This document shows positions 18,526 to 27,477 of a DNA stretch of 64,000 nt, in pieces; positions within the stretch are counted from its first letter, which is position 1; every line of letters begins with the position of its first letter. The DNA is from JAJDXO01 sp965221855 (GTDB lineage: Bacteria > Pseudomonadota > Alphaproteobacteria > Rhodospirillales > UBA2165). The notes under the pieces were generated by a model. The model had not been told where the DNA came from. It saw nothing but the letters and a program-made list of their open reading frames with translations, and made no database searches. The stretch is from positions 1 through 64,000 of the forward strand of contig CBDCSV010000006.1 in assembly GCA_965221855.1 (NCBI GenBank), written 5' to 3'. Both the position numbers and the translations under genes were made by a program.

Positions 18526-19683
18526 TTGCAAAAGTCTGACGCCACGCCTGCCTTTGTATTCGATGAAACCACGCTTCGGCGGGATTTGGCTCAACTCCGG
18601 TCCATTGCCGATCGAGCCGGGTGTATCCTCCTGTACTCCCCAAAGGCATGTTCCACCGGAAAAGTCGTTCAAATCACCGGCGAGTATGTTGATGGATTTG
18701 CCTGCAGCTCAGCCCATGAAACGGAGCTTTCCCGGCCATACTTGCCCGAAAATGGGCGCATTCATCTGGTTTCGCCGCTGATCAAGCCGGACACTCTTCG
18801 TCGGATTGGACATTGCCTGGATTTCGTCACGGCAAACTCGTTGACCCAGCTCGATCAAATTCGCCCGCATTTGCCGGCCGAAACACAGGCGGGGCTGCGT
18901 ATCAATCCGGAGATTTCCCTGGTGCGGGACGACCGCTACGATCCTTGCCGGCCGAACTCCAAATTGGGGGTCCCGCTCGGCAGGCTGGTCGATTTTTTGG
19001 ATGCCCGGCCGGACGCGCTGGAGGATCTTTCCGGCCTCCACTTCCATACCAACTGTGATGCCGATGACTTTGCCGGCCTATTGGCCACGGCCCGGCACAT
19101 CAGGGACGTCGCTCCGCGGCTGCTCGAAAAAATGGAGTGGATCAATATGGGCGGTGGATACCTGTTCAATGAGTCCGCCGATCTGGAGGATTTCTACGCC
19201 GCGGCCGGCCTGTTCCGCCGTGAATTCGGGCTTGAAGTTCAGATCGAACCCGGCGCCGCTGCGGTTAGACGGGCGGGCCGGATCGAAGCGACCGTATGGG
19301 ACATTTTGCCCGGAGACGATATGCCGATCGCGGTACTGGACACCACGGTAAACCACATGCCGGAGGTCTTCGAATTCCAGTTCGAACCGGATGTCCTCGG
19401 GCATGTGGAGGGCGGCGGGCACTCATATATATTGGCTGGATGTACCTGTCTGGCCGGCGATCAGTTCGGCGAGTTCAGCTTCGATACGCCCCTTGAAGTG
19501 GGTTCGCGCGTGACTTTCCTGAATATGGGCGCCTACACGCTCACAAAGGCGCATTGTTTCAACGGCGTTCCCTTGCCGCGGATATTTCTGCAAACCGCGC
19601 CTCAACGACGGTCGTTGCTCCCGGAGGCCCCGTTGGGCCACGGAACGTCCCAACCCGGAGGAGGGGCCCGTGCGCTTGGTTGA
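18526..19683 (+). CDS. Carboxynorspermidine decarboxylase-like PLP enzyme
   Basis: 385 residues, fold-type III PLP decarboxylase closest in pattern to NspC. Seen: TPAFVFDE start, the PLP lysine in YSPKACS (K40), FACSSAHETEL, the HFHTNCD segment, MGGGYLF phosphate loop, EPGAAAVRRAG and the catalytic AGCTCLAGDQFGEF near the C-terminus. A TTG start after GGAGGGGGG is the only fitting start; ATGs just upstream are out of frame. It follows the YjfC gene by 80 bases and overlaps the DUF3326 gene by 14 bases. Likely role: decarboxylating a carboxy-polyamine or related diamino acid. Confidence 0.85.
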   Translation: MQKSDATPAFVFDETTLRRDLAQLRSIADRAGCILLYSPKACSTGKVVQITGEYVDGFACSSAHETELSRPYLPENGRIHLVSPLIKPDTLRRIGHCLDFVTANSLTQLDQIRPHLPAETQAGLRINPEISLVRDDRYDPCRPNSKLGVPLGRLVDFLDARPDALEDLSGLHFHTNCDADDFAGLLATARHIRDVAPRLLEKMEWINMGGGYLFNESADLEDFYAAAGLFRREFGLEVQIEPGAAAVRRAGRIEATVWDILPGDDMPIAVLDTTVNHMPEVFEFQFEPDVLGHVEGGGHSYILAGCTCLAGDQFGEFSFDTPLEVGSRVTFLNMGAYTLTKAHCFNGVPLPRIFLQTAPQRRSLLPEAPLGHGTSQPGGGARALG

Positions 19684-21025
19684 GAAGTCCGTTTCGATCC
19701 CGCTGGCGCCAGGCCATCGGCAACTGCTGACACATATCGAGCGGAGCCTGGCGTTCCGGCTTTCCGATGACGAGGTGCCGATTCGCTTGGTCATCACCGC
19801 GATAGATGACCTTGCCTATCACTGCGAGATTGGATGCCTGGCGGGCGGCGGAAATCCCTCATTTGCCGCCTCTCCCATTCTGGAATTCCGCAAGCGTCCG
19901 ATTCGGAGGCGAGACACGTTCAATGCCGTCTTCGTGGTGCCGACGGGCGCCGGCGCGGAGCTCGGCGGTCACGCCGGCGATGCGGCGCCGGCCGCGCGCA
20001 TGTTGGCGGCATGCTGCGATACCCTGGTTACCCACCCCAATGTGGTGAATGCCAGCGACATCAACGAGCTTCCGGGCAACGCGCTCTATGTCGAGGGCAG
20101 CGTGATCAGCCGGCTTCTCATGGGGACCGCCGGCCTCAATCCGGTGCGGTCGAACCGGGTGCTGGTGGTGCTGGACGCGAGGCCGGACGAAATGATCGAA
20201 AACCTGACGGTCAATACGACCGAAGCCGCCCGCGCGGCCTATGGGATGGAGAGCGCCGGCATCTATAGGCTCGACCCGCCGCTCGAGCTGGTTGCCGAAT
20301 ACGCTCAATCGGGCCGGGCAGTCGGGAGATCGGGCCAAATTTCCGACCTGATCGCACTGTTGAAAGACAAGAGGGAGGATTACGACGCGGTCGCAATCTC
20401 GTCCCTCATTGCCGTTCCCGATGGCTATCACGAGCAATATTTCGCGAGCGACGGCGCCATGGTTAATCCCTGGGGCGGCGTCGAGGCCATGCTGACCCAC
20501 GCGGTGTCGCAGATCCTGGATGTGCCGTCGGCCCATGCGCCGATGATGGAGTCCCGTGAAATCCTGTTCGAGGACCCGGGAAGGGTTGATCCCCGGATGG
20601 CGGCGGAGGCGATCTCATCGTCGTTCCTCTACTGTGTTTTGAAGGGCCTCGCGCGAAGCCCCGAAGTGGTCAGCGACCGGTCGATGCTTCGGTCGCCCGG
20701 CATCGTCAGCGCCGAAGACATCTCCTGTCTCGTGATCCCGGACGGCTGCCTCGGCCTTCCCGTGCTGGCCGCCATCGAGCAGGGTATCGCGGTTGTCGCG
20801 GTCCGGGAGGGCGCGGGCACCCTGTCCAACGACCTCGGCGCCTTGCCGTGGCGCAAAAATCAACTCTTCCACGCGGAAAATTATTGGGAGGCCGCCGGTA
20901 TTCTCAGCAGTCTTCGCGCCGGCGTCGACCCCCGGACGGTTCGCCGGCCATTGCGGCGGCAGGAAGTGGAAACCTGGTCGCCCACCGAGGCCATGGCTCC
21001 GGCCGACCGGCGGCAAAAAGGATGA
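19670..21025 (+). CDS. DUF3326 family protein
   Basis: 451 residues with the DUF3326 hallmarks VVPTGAGAELGGHAGD, LVTHPNVVNASDINELPGN, LYVEGSVISRLLMG and PWGGVEAMLTHAVSQILD. No transmembrane segment or signal peptide. GTG 19670 is the likely start, inside the tail of the decarboxylase gene, suggesting translational coupling and a shared pathway. DUF3326 has no assigned reaction; the glycine-rich loops suggest nucleotide or cofactor binding. The gene ends 83 bases from the convergent enolase-superfamily gene. Confidence 0.85.
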   Translation: MRLVEKSVSIPLAPGHRQLLTHIERSLAFRLSDDEVPIRLVITAIDDLAYHCEIGCLAGGGNPSFAASPILEFRKRPIRRRDTFNAVFVVPTGAGAELGGHAGDAAPAARMLAACCDTLVTHPNVVNASDINELPGNALYVEGSVISRLLMGTAGLNPVRSNRVLVVLDARPDEMIENLTVNTTEAARAAYGMESAGIYRLDPPLELVAEYAQSGRAVGRSGQISDLIALLKDKREDYDAVAISSLIAVPDGYHEQYFASDGAMVNPWGGVEAMLTHAVSQILDVPSAHAPMMESREILFEDPGRVDPRMAAEAISSSFLYCVLKGLARSPEVVSDRSMLRSPGIVSAEDISCLVIPDGCLGLPVLAAIEQGIAVVAVREGAGTLSNDLGALPWRKNQLFHAENYWEAAGILSSLRAGVDPRTVRRPLRRQEVETWSPTEAMAPADRRQKG

Positions 21026-21108
21026 ATGGGGAACAGGGAACCGGCGATCGCACCCGAGCAGGTTGAAGTGCTCGGCAGGAAGCGGCGTTCGCCCTAACCC
21101 GGAATTCG

Positions 21109-22227
21109 TTAATGCATCTCCAGTTCGCCGGCGCGAACGCTGAGCCCAAGTCCCGCCCGGTGTTCCCCCAGAAATTGATCCGGGGCCAGGTATCCCCCCT
21201 CCCCGAAGCGCAAACTCGGTTCGGTCAAATCTCTTTTCAGGAGATATGTGCCGAAGGCCCCTTCCGCGCCGACCAGGATATCTCTCCGCGCATTCATCAC
21301 CGCGAGTGCGGCCCGAGTCAGGATGCTGGTTTCGCCGACCTGGGACCCGACGATTATGGGAATGCCTTTTTCGGCGGCGGCGTCCGCCAGATTCAGCGAC
21401 CTCAAAATGCCGCCCATCTTTGACACGCGCAGATTGATAATCCAACGACCGGTATCCGGAAGCTCATGAATTTGAGCGGCGCGCAGCAGACTTTCGTCCA
21501 GCACGATCTTTGTATCGCATTCCAACCCGACTCTCCGAAAGCCTGCCAGGTTGCCGGGTTTCAGAGGTTCTTCCACGGCGAAGAAATCGTATCCGAGGGA
21601 GTTGATGTGCCGAATGCAATGATCCGCATCCGACCACAGGTTGTTGGCGTCCAACCTGACCCTGAGCGTGGGGTCCGACTTGCGTTGGAAAAAAGCCATC
21701 TTCCTTGCGTCCCGCCGAACATCTCCCGACACCTTGACTTTGAAATCCCGCATTCCGTTCGCCCAATATCTCCGGAATTGCCACCAGTATGCAGGGAAGG
21801 GCGCATCGCCGAGCACGGCGGAATATCCAAAAGCGCCGGACAGTCGCGGCAAGCCGAGCACCGCCTCCACGGAAGACCCTTCGACTTTGCCGATAAGGTC
21901 CAGCACCGCCAGTTCCAGCGCGCAGCAGGCAGCCGGATTTTTGTCGATCAGGTCGGAACGGGCATTCACCCAATTCCTGAGCGAGTCGATGTCCGTGACC
22001 AGCGACTTGAGGCTGTCTGAACTTTCGGCAACGAATGATCTTCCGCCCTCGGCCGTTTCTCCGCTGACATATGACCGGGGACAGCCCTCGCCGTATCCCG
22101 TCCGTCCACACAGGGAACGAACCGCGACAACAATGTTCTCCGCCCTGGCCCGTGTCGCCGAGGCGTGCCGGAATACCGTCTTGAACGGTACGGGGTAGCT
22201 ATAGACCTCGACCCTATCGATTTGCAT
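21109..22227 (-). CDS. Enolase-superfamily epimerase (dipeptide/N-acyl-amino-acid type)
   Basis: 372 residues from ATG 22227 (MQIDRVEVYSYPVPFKTVFR), which overlaps the GH3 stop by 14 bases; a longer open frame upstream is GH3 shadow. The muconate-lactonizing subgroup active site is complete: KxK acid/base in FKVKVSGD, metal ligands in LDANNLW, AVEEPL and VLDES, and the opposite lysine in LRVSKMGG. These features fit 1,1-proton transfer enzymes such as dipeptide epimerases and N-succinylamino-acid racemases. Pairing with an amide-forming GH3 enzyme suggests an N-acyl-amino acid or dipeptide substrate. Confidence 0.87.
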   Translation of the reverse strand: MQIDRVEVYSYPVPFKTVFRHASATRARAENIVVAVRSLCGRTGYGEGCPRSYVSGETAEGGRSFVAESSDSLKSLVTDIDSLRNWVNARSDLIDKNPAACCALELAVLDLIGKVEGSSVEAVLGLPRLSGAFGYSAVLGDAPFPAYWWQFRRYWANGMRDFKVKVSGDVRRDARKMAFFQRKSDPTLRVRLDANNLWSDADHCIRHINSLGYDFFAVEEPLKPGNLAGFRRVGLECDTKIVLDESLLRAAQIHELPDTGRWIINLRVSKMGGILRSLNLADAAAEKGIPIIVGSQVGETSILTRAALAVMNARRDILVGAEGAFGTYLLKRDLTEPSLRFGEGGYLAPDQFLGEHRAGLGLSVRAGELEMH

Positions 22228-23911
22228 CTCGGCTTTCCGCTTCAACGAACCTTTCAAGATCGAAAGGGCACTCGTGGGCATATTGAAGATGAAGGTATTT
22301 GAACTGCGCGTCCCGCTGACCATCGGCAACGCGGGTCGACCTGTAATTTTCACCGGTCCCGGGGCGCAATAATTTGACGTCAAGCCGGGATAGCCGCCCG
22401 CTGTCGCGCTTGCTCGCATACTCTATGTTCGAAAGTTTGAGGGCTCGGTCTATCCGGTCGGCAAAATGGTCCGTTGAAATCCCGTCGTTTACGCCGGTCT
22501 CCACGTAAAGGGTGTAGCCGGCGGTGTTCTGATCGGCGAGGGCGACAAAAAAGGAAGGCGACAGGCCGTCATCGAACATGACCGACTGCACCGCCGTCAA
22601 AACCTGTTCCTCATAGAGCTTTTCGCCGGTGATGCTCGTGACGCCCTTACCCTTCTGAACGAATTCGAGGACCGGTGTATCCTCGAACTTTCCGGTTACC
22701 CGTACGACGTCGTTCATATCGTATCGATAGAGGCCGTCCGCCGTCGTTACGAAAACATAGTACTCGCCCTTGACCTTAAGGTTCTCCAGCGAGAGAAATT
22801 CACCGCCGCCCGCCTCCCAACTGTCCCGTTCCACGAACTCGAAGAAACTGTCCGTCAGCGTGGGGAGGCAGGTATTCGACGACGGATCGATGTTGATCGT
22901 ACCGCTGACCTCGCTTGCCGTATATCCGATCTCGATTACCGGCGTGTCCTTTGGAAGCGACGGCCTGAGATTACGCAGTTGCACCGCGCAGCTGCCGCCT
23001 GTCCAGACCATCAGACCCTCGAGCCCCGGCCAGATGTCACGGAATTGGGGGCGGGCGCTCAGGCCGAACGCCCTCTCGAGGTCATTTGCGCGTCCGGGGT
23101 CAGGCTCGAAATTCGGCAACGAACCGGCGGCGGCAACGATGTCCTTCGGGTATTGGCCGGACCCTATCGACCGTAAAATGTGCTCGGCATTCCGGTCGAT
23201 TACACTCAACAGTTTGATCAAGGTCGACGGGTTCGCGGTTCCCAGACAAGTTACGTCGGGTTCCCGAAGCCCAAGTATGGCCATGACCAGGTATCGGCAC
23301 TCATAGTCTTCGATGTCAGAGACTTCCGGAGGCAGGACATAGCCGGACCTGACGAACTTCGATTGGCTTTTGTACAGCAGCCCCGACGCGGAACCGAACG
23401 GTGTCCCGCCGTTCATTTGCCCTTCTCTCGCCTGACCCGTGATGCCGAATATTTTTCCCGAAAGCGCGTCCGTGCATCGGGCTACCCCAAGGGCCAGCAA
23501 CCGCTGATGCCGCCGAATTCTATGCAGCCCCGAAGCCGTTACCGGGATATCCTTGGGTAAGCCGACGGTGCCGCTGGTCCGGTGATAGAATACCGGTCTT
23601 TCGACCGTCAGACATTTGTCCCCGGTTTCTTCCTGCCGCTCGATGTATGGCCGCAGATCCTCGTAGGAATGGATTGGCATTGCCTTGCGGAAGTCATCCG
23701 CATTCGAAACGCCGGCAAAATTATGGCGCCTGCCGAATTCGGAATCCCGGTTTCTCTCGATTATGTTGCGCAGGACCCGTTGCTGCGCGCGCCTTGGGTC
23801 TTTTGAAGCCTCCACGAGCCGCCGGTAAGAGCCCCGTTGAGTAAACCGAAGGGCCGTCTTCAGCGCGGCGTGCCGAATTGTTTTCAGAACTTCGTCCTTC
23901 ACCGGCTTCAA
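22214..23911 (-). CDS. GH3 family acyl-acid amido synthetase
   Basis: 565 residues if started at TTG 23911, which overlaps the hydroxylase stop as TTGA; GTG 23902 is an alternative. Residues further upstream in the open frame are shadow. GH3 enzymes adenylate a carboxylic acid and couple it to an amino acid. Seen: the P-loop HRTSGTVGLPKDIPVT, the carboxylate-side region GQAREGQMNGGTPFGS, motif EIGYTASEVSGTINID, motif YRYDMNDVVRV and the C-terminal KGKGVTSITGEKLYEEQV. GH3 proteins are best known from plants, and bacterial ones are scattered. Its operon partners are a lipid hydroxylase and an epimerase. Confidence 0.9.
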   Translation of the reverse strand: MKPVKDEVLKTIRHAALKTALRFTQRGSYRRLVEASKDPRRAQQRVLRNIIERNRDSEFGRRHNFAGVSNADDFRKAMPIHSYEDLRPYIERQEETGDKCLTVERPVFYHRTSGTVGLPKDIPVTASGLHRIRRHQRLLALGVARCTDALSGKIFGITGQAREGQMNGGTPFGSASGLLYKSQSKFVRSGYVLPPEVSDIEDYECRYLVMAILGLREPDVTCLGTANPSTLIKLLSVIDRNAEHILRSIGSGQYPKDIVAAAGSLPNFEPDPGRANDLERAFGLSARPQFRDIWPGLEGLMVWTGGSCAVQLRNLRPSLPKDTPVIEIGYTASEVSGTINIDPSSNTCLPTLTDSFFEFVERDSWEAGGGEFLSLENLKVKGEYYVFVTTADGLYRYDMNDVVRVTGKFEDTPVLEFVQKGKGVTSITGEKLYEEQVLTAVQSVMFDDGLSPSFFVALADQNTAGYTLYVETGVNDGISTDHFADRIDRALKLSNIEYASKRDSGRLSRLDVKLLRPGTGENYRSTRVADGQRDAQFKYLHLQYAHECPFDLERFVEAESRDANR

Positions 23912-24804
23912 TTGCCTTCCAGGCCGCGAACGAACGGTGTTTTCATCTGCACCAGGAAGCCCGTCGGATAGCGCCTGTTTAGCAGCCCCAATGCTCCCAC
24001 TTCCCGATCCTCGGGAAGGAAGCGGGTGCCGAACAAGAGGTCCCAGATGATCAGGTTGTTTCCGAAGTTTCGATCGCTTTCCTCCACGAATTCCGAATGG
24101 TGCCAACGATGGAGTTCCGGTCCGCTGACGACGTAGTTCAGCGGGCCCAGGCGGACCAGGCAGTTGGAGTGCTGAAAAAAGCCGTTGATCGCAAAAACGA
24201 CGAAGTAGATGGATAGAACGTCGTTGGAAACTCCGAGCAGCGCAAACGGCAGGGCATCGACGGAATAGTGCACGGCTTTTTCAATTGGATGAAACCGGCC
24301 GACATTGAGCCAATAAAGTATATGCGGCGAATGATGGACCGCATGAAATCTCCACATGAACGTGAATTTGTGGAACGCGCGATGCATCCAGTATCGAAAG
24401 AAATCGGCGGCCAGGAGCATCAAGGCGGCCTGGGCCGCCACCGGAAGTTCGTGGGGCCAGACCAGTTCGATCGTGGCGCCCGATGAACGGAGCAACCCGG
24501 CGATCCACAGCACGAGACTGATTGACAGGAGCAAAGGCACCGCTATCTGGACAACGGCCATAAACAGGGCGTCGTTCCCGATGTCGGCGAACCGGGGTTT
24601 CCATTCATTTCGGTAGGGAAGAAATATTTCGTGGCAGGTTATCAGGAGAGCGCCCGCGACCACGGCGAGATAGGAGGCCAGGGTCAGCGACAATCCCGAC
24701 AACGCCAGCACCTCGAATATTCCTATGCAAGCCAGCATGACAACGGGGTATGAAGCGAAAACGACCGCTTTGCCAAGGGGCGTATGGGACGAAAGGTCAG
24801 ACAT
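23908..24804 (-). CDS. Sterol desaturase / fatty acid hydroxylase family protein
   Basis: 298 residues from ATG 24804 (MSDLSSHTPLG), overlapping the upstream stop by 8 bases; an ATG at 24846 would lie inside that gene. Integral membrane di-iron enzyme: several hydrophobic segments and the histidine boxes HRAFH (about 155), FHAVHHS (about 168) and, near the end, HRWHH. Such enzymes hydroxylate or desaturate lipid tails. Gene order (membrane protein, hydroxylase, GH3, epimerase) with overlaps at each junction implies one coordinated pathway. Confidence 0.92.
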   Translation of the reverse strand: MSDLSSHTPLGKAVVFASYPVVMLACIGIFEVLALSGLSLTLASYLAVVAGALLITCHEIFLPYRNEWKPRFADIGNDALFMAVVQIAVPLLLSISLVLWIAGLLRSSGATIELVWPHELPVAAQAALMLLAADFFRYWMHRAFHKFTFMWRFHAVHHSPHILYWLNVGRFHPIEKAVHYSVDALPFALLGVSNDVLSIYFVVFAINGFFQHSNCLVRLGPLNYVVSGPELHRWHHSEFVEESDRNFGNNLIIWDLLFGTRFLPEDREVGALGLLNRRYPTGFLVQMKTPFVRGLEGN

Positions 24805-25276
24805 GCCGGCGTTCACTGCCGATATCGCCGCCGCCTGCTTCGGCAAATAGCCGTTCGCACTCCGCGTGAATGGCGCGTCCGAGCAACAATACGAAGGCTG
24901 CGAGAACCAGATGGAAAAGTGCCGGGAGCGATTTGGCGAACCATGGAATACCAGACAATATCGTCAGACCGGAAACGAGCCTGAAGCCCATAACGGCAAA
25001 GTAGACCGATCCAATCGCGTAACACGCAAGGTACTTCCAGCGCCGGGGTTTTATGCGGGAGCCGTTTAGTTTCCAAAGCAGGATTCCCATCGCCGCCAGA
25101 ATTGCCGCCTGCACGGAAAGCAGCGCCCAATACGGCAGCGCGCCTCCATGCCAGGCTTCGAATGACGGCAGCCAGCCGACGGGCTGTATCGCCTGAATCA
25201 ACTGCGCAACGACGCGGCCGGCAAACAGGATGGTAAGCGCAACCATCAGGCTCAGGTGGATGTTCCTCATACGCAT
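24797..25276 (-). CDS. Small four-helix membrane protein
   Basis: 159 residues from ATG 25276 (MRMRNIHLSLMVALTILFAG); the longer open frame is GC-rich shadow of the TauD gene. Four hydrophobic segments (about 9-30, 46-68, 80-103 and 110-137) and a charged C-terminal tail ECERLFAEAGGGD. I recognise no family with confidence. It overlaps the hydroxylase gene by 8 bases, so it is probably a subunit or membrane helper of that enzyme. Confidence 0.72.
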   Translation of the reverse strand: MRMRNIHLSLMVALTILFAGRVVAQLIQAIQPVGWLPSFEAWHGGALPYWALLSVQAAILAAMGILLWKLNGSRIKPRRWKYLACYAIGSVYFAVMGFRLVSGLTILSGIPWFAKSLPALFHLVLAAFVLLLGRAIHAECERLFAEAGGGDIGSERRHV

Positions 25277-25401
25277 GGCAGTTGCGGCATCGTTGGGGCA
25301 TCCCGGATTCCCGGGGTTACGCCCGAAATCGGATCGTCTTTCGATGGCGGTTGAGCCGCTCCCCGGCGCCGTTCCCCAAATAGCCCTTCGGGCGGGCGCC
25401 G

Positions 25402-26259
25402 TCAAACGGGCTTGTCGCCCTCGATGACGACCCGGTGCATCAACCGGTGCTCCGAATAATCGAACAGCGCATAGTGGAGGCTCAGGCGGTTGTCCCACAC
25501 GGCGAGGTCGTTGGTCTTCCATTTGTGGCGGTACTGGAACTCCGGCGTCCTGAGGTGGTCGAACAGGTACCTGAGCAGGTAGTCGCTCTCCCGCCGGTCC
25601 AGGTCCTTGATCAGGCTGGTCATGGATTCGTTGACGAACAAGCCGCGCTTTCCCGTCTCCGGGTGGGTCCGGACCACCGGATGCAGGGCCGGGCGGTATC
25701 TGGCCCGCTCGCCGGGATCGTAGATTCCGTAGTCGTTTTCCCACAGTTCGGGGCGCACGTGCTCGTCATAGGGCTGGTAGGAATCGTGATAGGCGTGGAG
25801 ACCCTCGATATGGGCCTTCATTCGATCCGACAGCGCCTCGTAGGCCGCCACCGAGTTGACCCAGATGGTGTCTCCGCCCTCGGGCGGGATGTCGCGGGCG
25901 TAAAGCGCCGTGCCCATGGAGGGCTTTTCCCGGCCGACGAAATCCGTATGCCACAGGTCGCGGGTGACATGGGGCGGATTTTCCGCGTCGTACTCCAGAA
26001 TGTCGATTTCGGGCTCGCCCGGGTGCTTGTCGAAACCGGAGACCGATGCCGGCTGGAGATCCCCGAACCGCCGGGCGAATGCGACGTGCTGCGCCTCGCT
26101 GAGCACCTGGTCCCGGAAAATGACCACGGTCCGGTCGAGCACGGCCGAGTGGATTTCATCGAACTGCCGGTTCGAGACGGGGCCCGCGAGATCGACCCCC
26201 TCGATGATCGCCCCGCAAGAGGGCGACATTTCGTGCACGGTGATGGATTGGTATTGCAT
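25402..26259 (-). CDS. TauD/TfdA family Fe(II)/2-oxoglutarate dioxygenase
   Basis: 285 residues. Iron ligands: H104 and D106 in LWHTDF and the distal His (H275) in LMHRVVIEG; the 2-oxoglutarate arginine lies close after it. The TauD opening (GAIIEGVDLAGPVSNRQFDE, VIFRDQ) is present. Members hydroxylate small carboxylates, sulfonates, aryloxy acids or amino-acid derivatives; the substrate cannot be read from sequence. It lies 125 bases upstream of the membrane protein/hydroxylase/GH3 operon on the same strand, so it could be its first gene. Confidence 0.92.
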   Translation of the reverse strand: MQYQSITVHEMSPSCGAIIEGVDLAGPVSNRQFDEIHSAVLDRTVVIFRDQVLSEAQHVAFARRFGDLQPASVSGFDKHPGEPEIDILEYDAENPPHVTRDLWHTDFVGREKPSMGTALYARDIPPEGGDTIWVNSVAAYEALSDRMKAHIEGLHAYHDSYQPYDEHVRPELWENDYGIYDPGERARYRPALHPVVRTHPETGKRGLFVNESMTSLIKDLDRRESDYLLRYLFDHLRTPEFQYRHKWKTNDLAVWDNRLSLHYALFDYSEHRLMHRVVIEGDKPV

Positions 26260-26457
26260 CGCGGGCGGGTCTCCGGTGTTTATCCGCCCGGCGTTTGGGC
26301 CGGGCGGTTTGTTCCCGTAGTAAACACCGGAACCCCCCGAACAGTCGAGCCCCGGTCGTGAAAGAGGCCGATGCGGCTACCCGGGTGGCCGAGGGTGATC
26401 TGCCGTACTACACTGCCGCCGGGTATTGGGAATAGCGCGGAGGGCGCTCGAAGCGGG

Positions 26458-27087
26458 ATGAACAAGCTGGACGTCTACCAAAAACAGAATTTCGGGAATT
26501 CGAGCGGGTTCGGCGACAGGCCTGCTCTCCTGATCGTCGATTTCGTCAACGGCTTCGCCGATCCGGACCGGTTCGGCGGCGGGAATATCGGCGAGGCGAT
26601 CGCCGCCACCCAGGCCCTGCTGGCCTCGGCGCGCGAGGCGAAAATCCCCGTCGCATTCACCCGCGTCGTCTATGCCGATGACGGTTCGGATGCCGGCGTG
26701 TTCTGCGACAAGGCGCCCGGACTGAAGAACCTGACCGAGCATTCGGAGGCCAGTCAGGTGGTGGAGGCGCTGGCGCCCGTTGCCGGCGAGTGCGTTCTCC
26801 GCAAGACCCAGCCGTCGGCCTTCTTCGGCACCGATCTTGCCCCGTGGCTGGCGGGCCGGCGGGTGGATACCGTGCTCGTGGCGGGATGCACCACGTCGGG
26901 CTGCGTGCGGGCCTCGGTGGTCGATTCCATGAGCTACAACTTCCGCACAATCGTCGTCACCGATTGCGTCGGCGACCGGGCGCTCGAGCCCCACGAGGCC
27001 AATCTGTTCGATATGGGCCAGAAGTACGCCGACCTTGTTCCGAGCGGCGAGGTGATCGGCTACCTGGCCGGCGTCACGGCCGGTTAG
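26458..27087 (+). CDS. Isochorismatase-family amidohydrolase
   Basis: 209 residues from ATG 26458; an earlier in-frame ATG (26371) lies in non-coding sequence. The catalytic triad is present: D28 (LIVDFVNGF), K116 (VLRKTQPSAF) and C149 (CTTSGCV). The sequence resembles N-carbamoylsarcosine amidohydrolase and maleamate amidases, which hydrolyse C-N bonds. It is transcribed away from the TauD gene. A maleate-isomerase-family gene lies immediately downstream on the opposite strand, so an amide-to-maleate-to-fumarate sequence is conceivable. Confidence 0.88.
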   Translation: MNKLDVYQKQNFGNSSGFGDRPALLIVDFVNGFADPDRFGGGNIGEAIAATQALLASAREAKIPVAFTRVVYADDGSDAGVFCDKAPGLKNLTEHSEASQVVEALAPVAGECVLRKTQPSAFFGTDLAPWLAGRRVDTVLVAGCTTSGCVRASVVDSMSYNFRTIVVTDCVGDRALEPHEANLFDMGQKYADLVPSGEVIGYLAGVTAG

Positions 27088-27115
27088 GGCGCGTTCTCTT
27101 GAGAGTGAGACATCG

Positions 27116-27440
27116 GGGGTTTCCGGTGCGTCCCCTCTCCCCCTTCTTTCCAGCCTTCGTAGCCGAAGGCTACTTCGGCGGAGTAGGCCAGGGGGAGAGG
27201 GTCAGGGTGAGGGGGTCATAAGAGGTGAGGGGACGGTATGAAATTCCCCGTCGTCCCAACCCCCTCACCCAGCTACGGCTAAGGCTCGCAGGCTCGCCAA
27301 GCCTCCGCATCCCTCTCCCCCAATCTTGGGGGAGAGGGTGCAAAAGGAAAGACCGATCCCTCTCCCCCAGTCTTGGGGGAGAGGGTGCAAAAGGAAAGAC
27401 CGATCCCTCTCCCCCTGAAAGGGGGCGAGGGTCAGGGAGA
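27116..27440. repeat. Dispersed palindromic repeat array
   Basis: About 325 bases composed of the CT-rich hairpin family: ctctccccc/gggggagag pairs, the ccttcgtagccgaagg palindrome and a cacccagctacggctaagg block. A unit of about 47 bases around gggggagagggtgcaaaagg occurs twice in tandem (about 27327-27410). It sits between the convergent isochorismatase and maleate-isomerase genes. Confidence 0.8.
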
Positions 27441-27477
27441 GGCGCGCGGATATGAACCCGAGTGAAACGAATTCGCC

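Noticed and set aside
27327..27410. Short tandem units between convergent genes considered as CRISPR
   Set aside because: Only two copies, with no distinct spacers, and the sequence belongs to the dispersed hairpin repeat.
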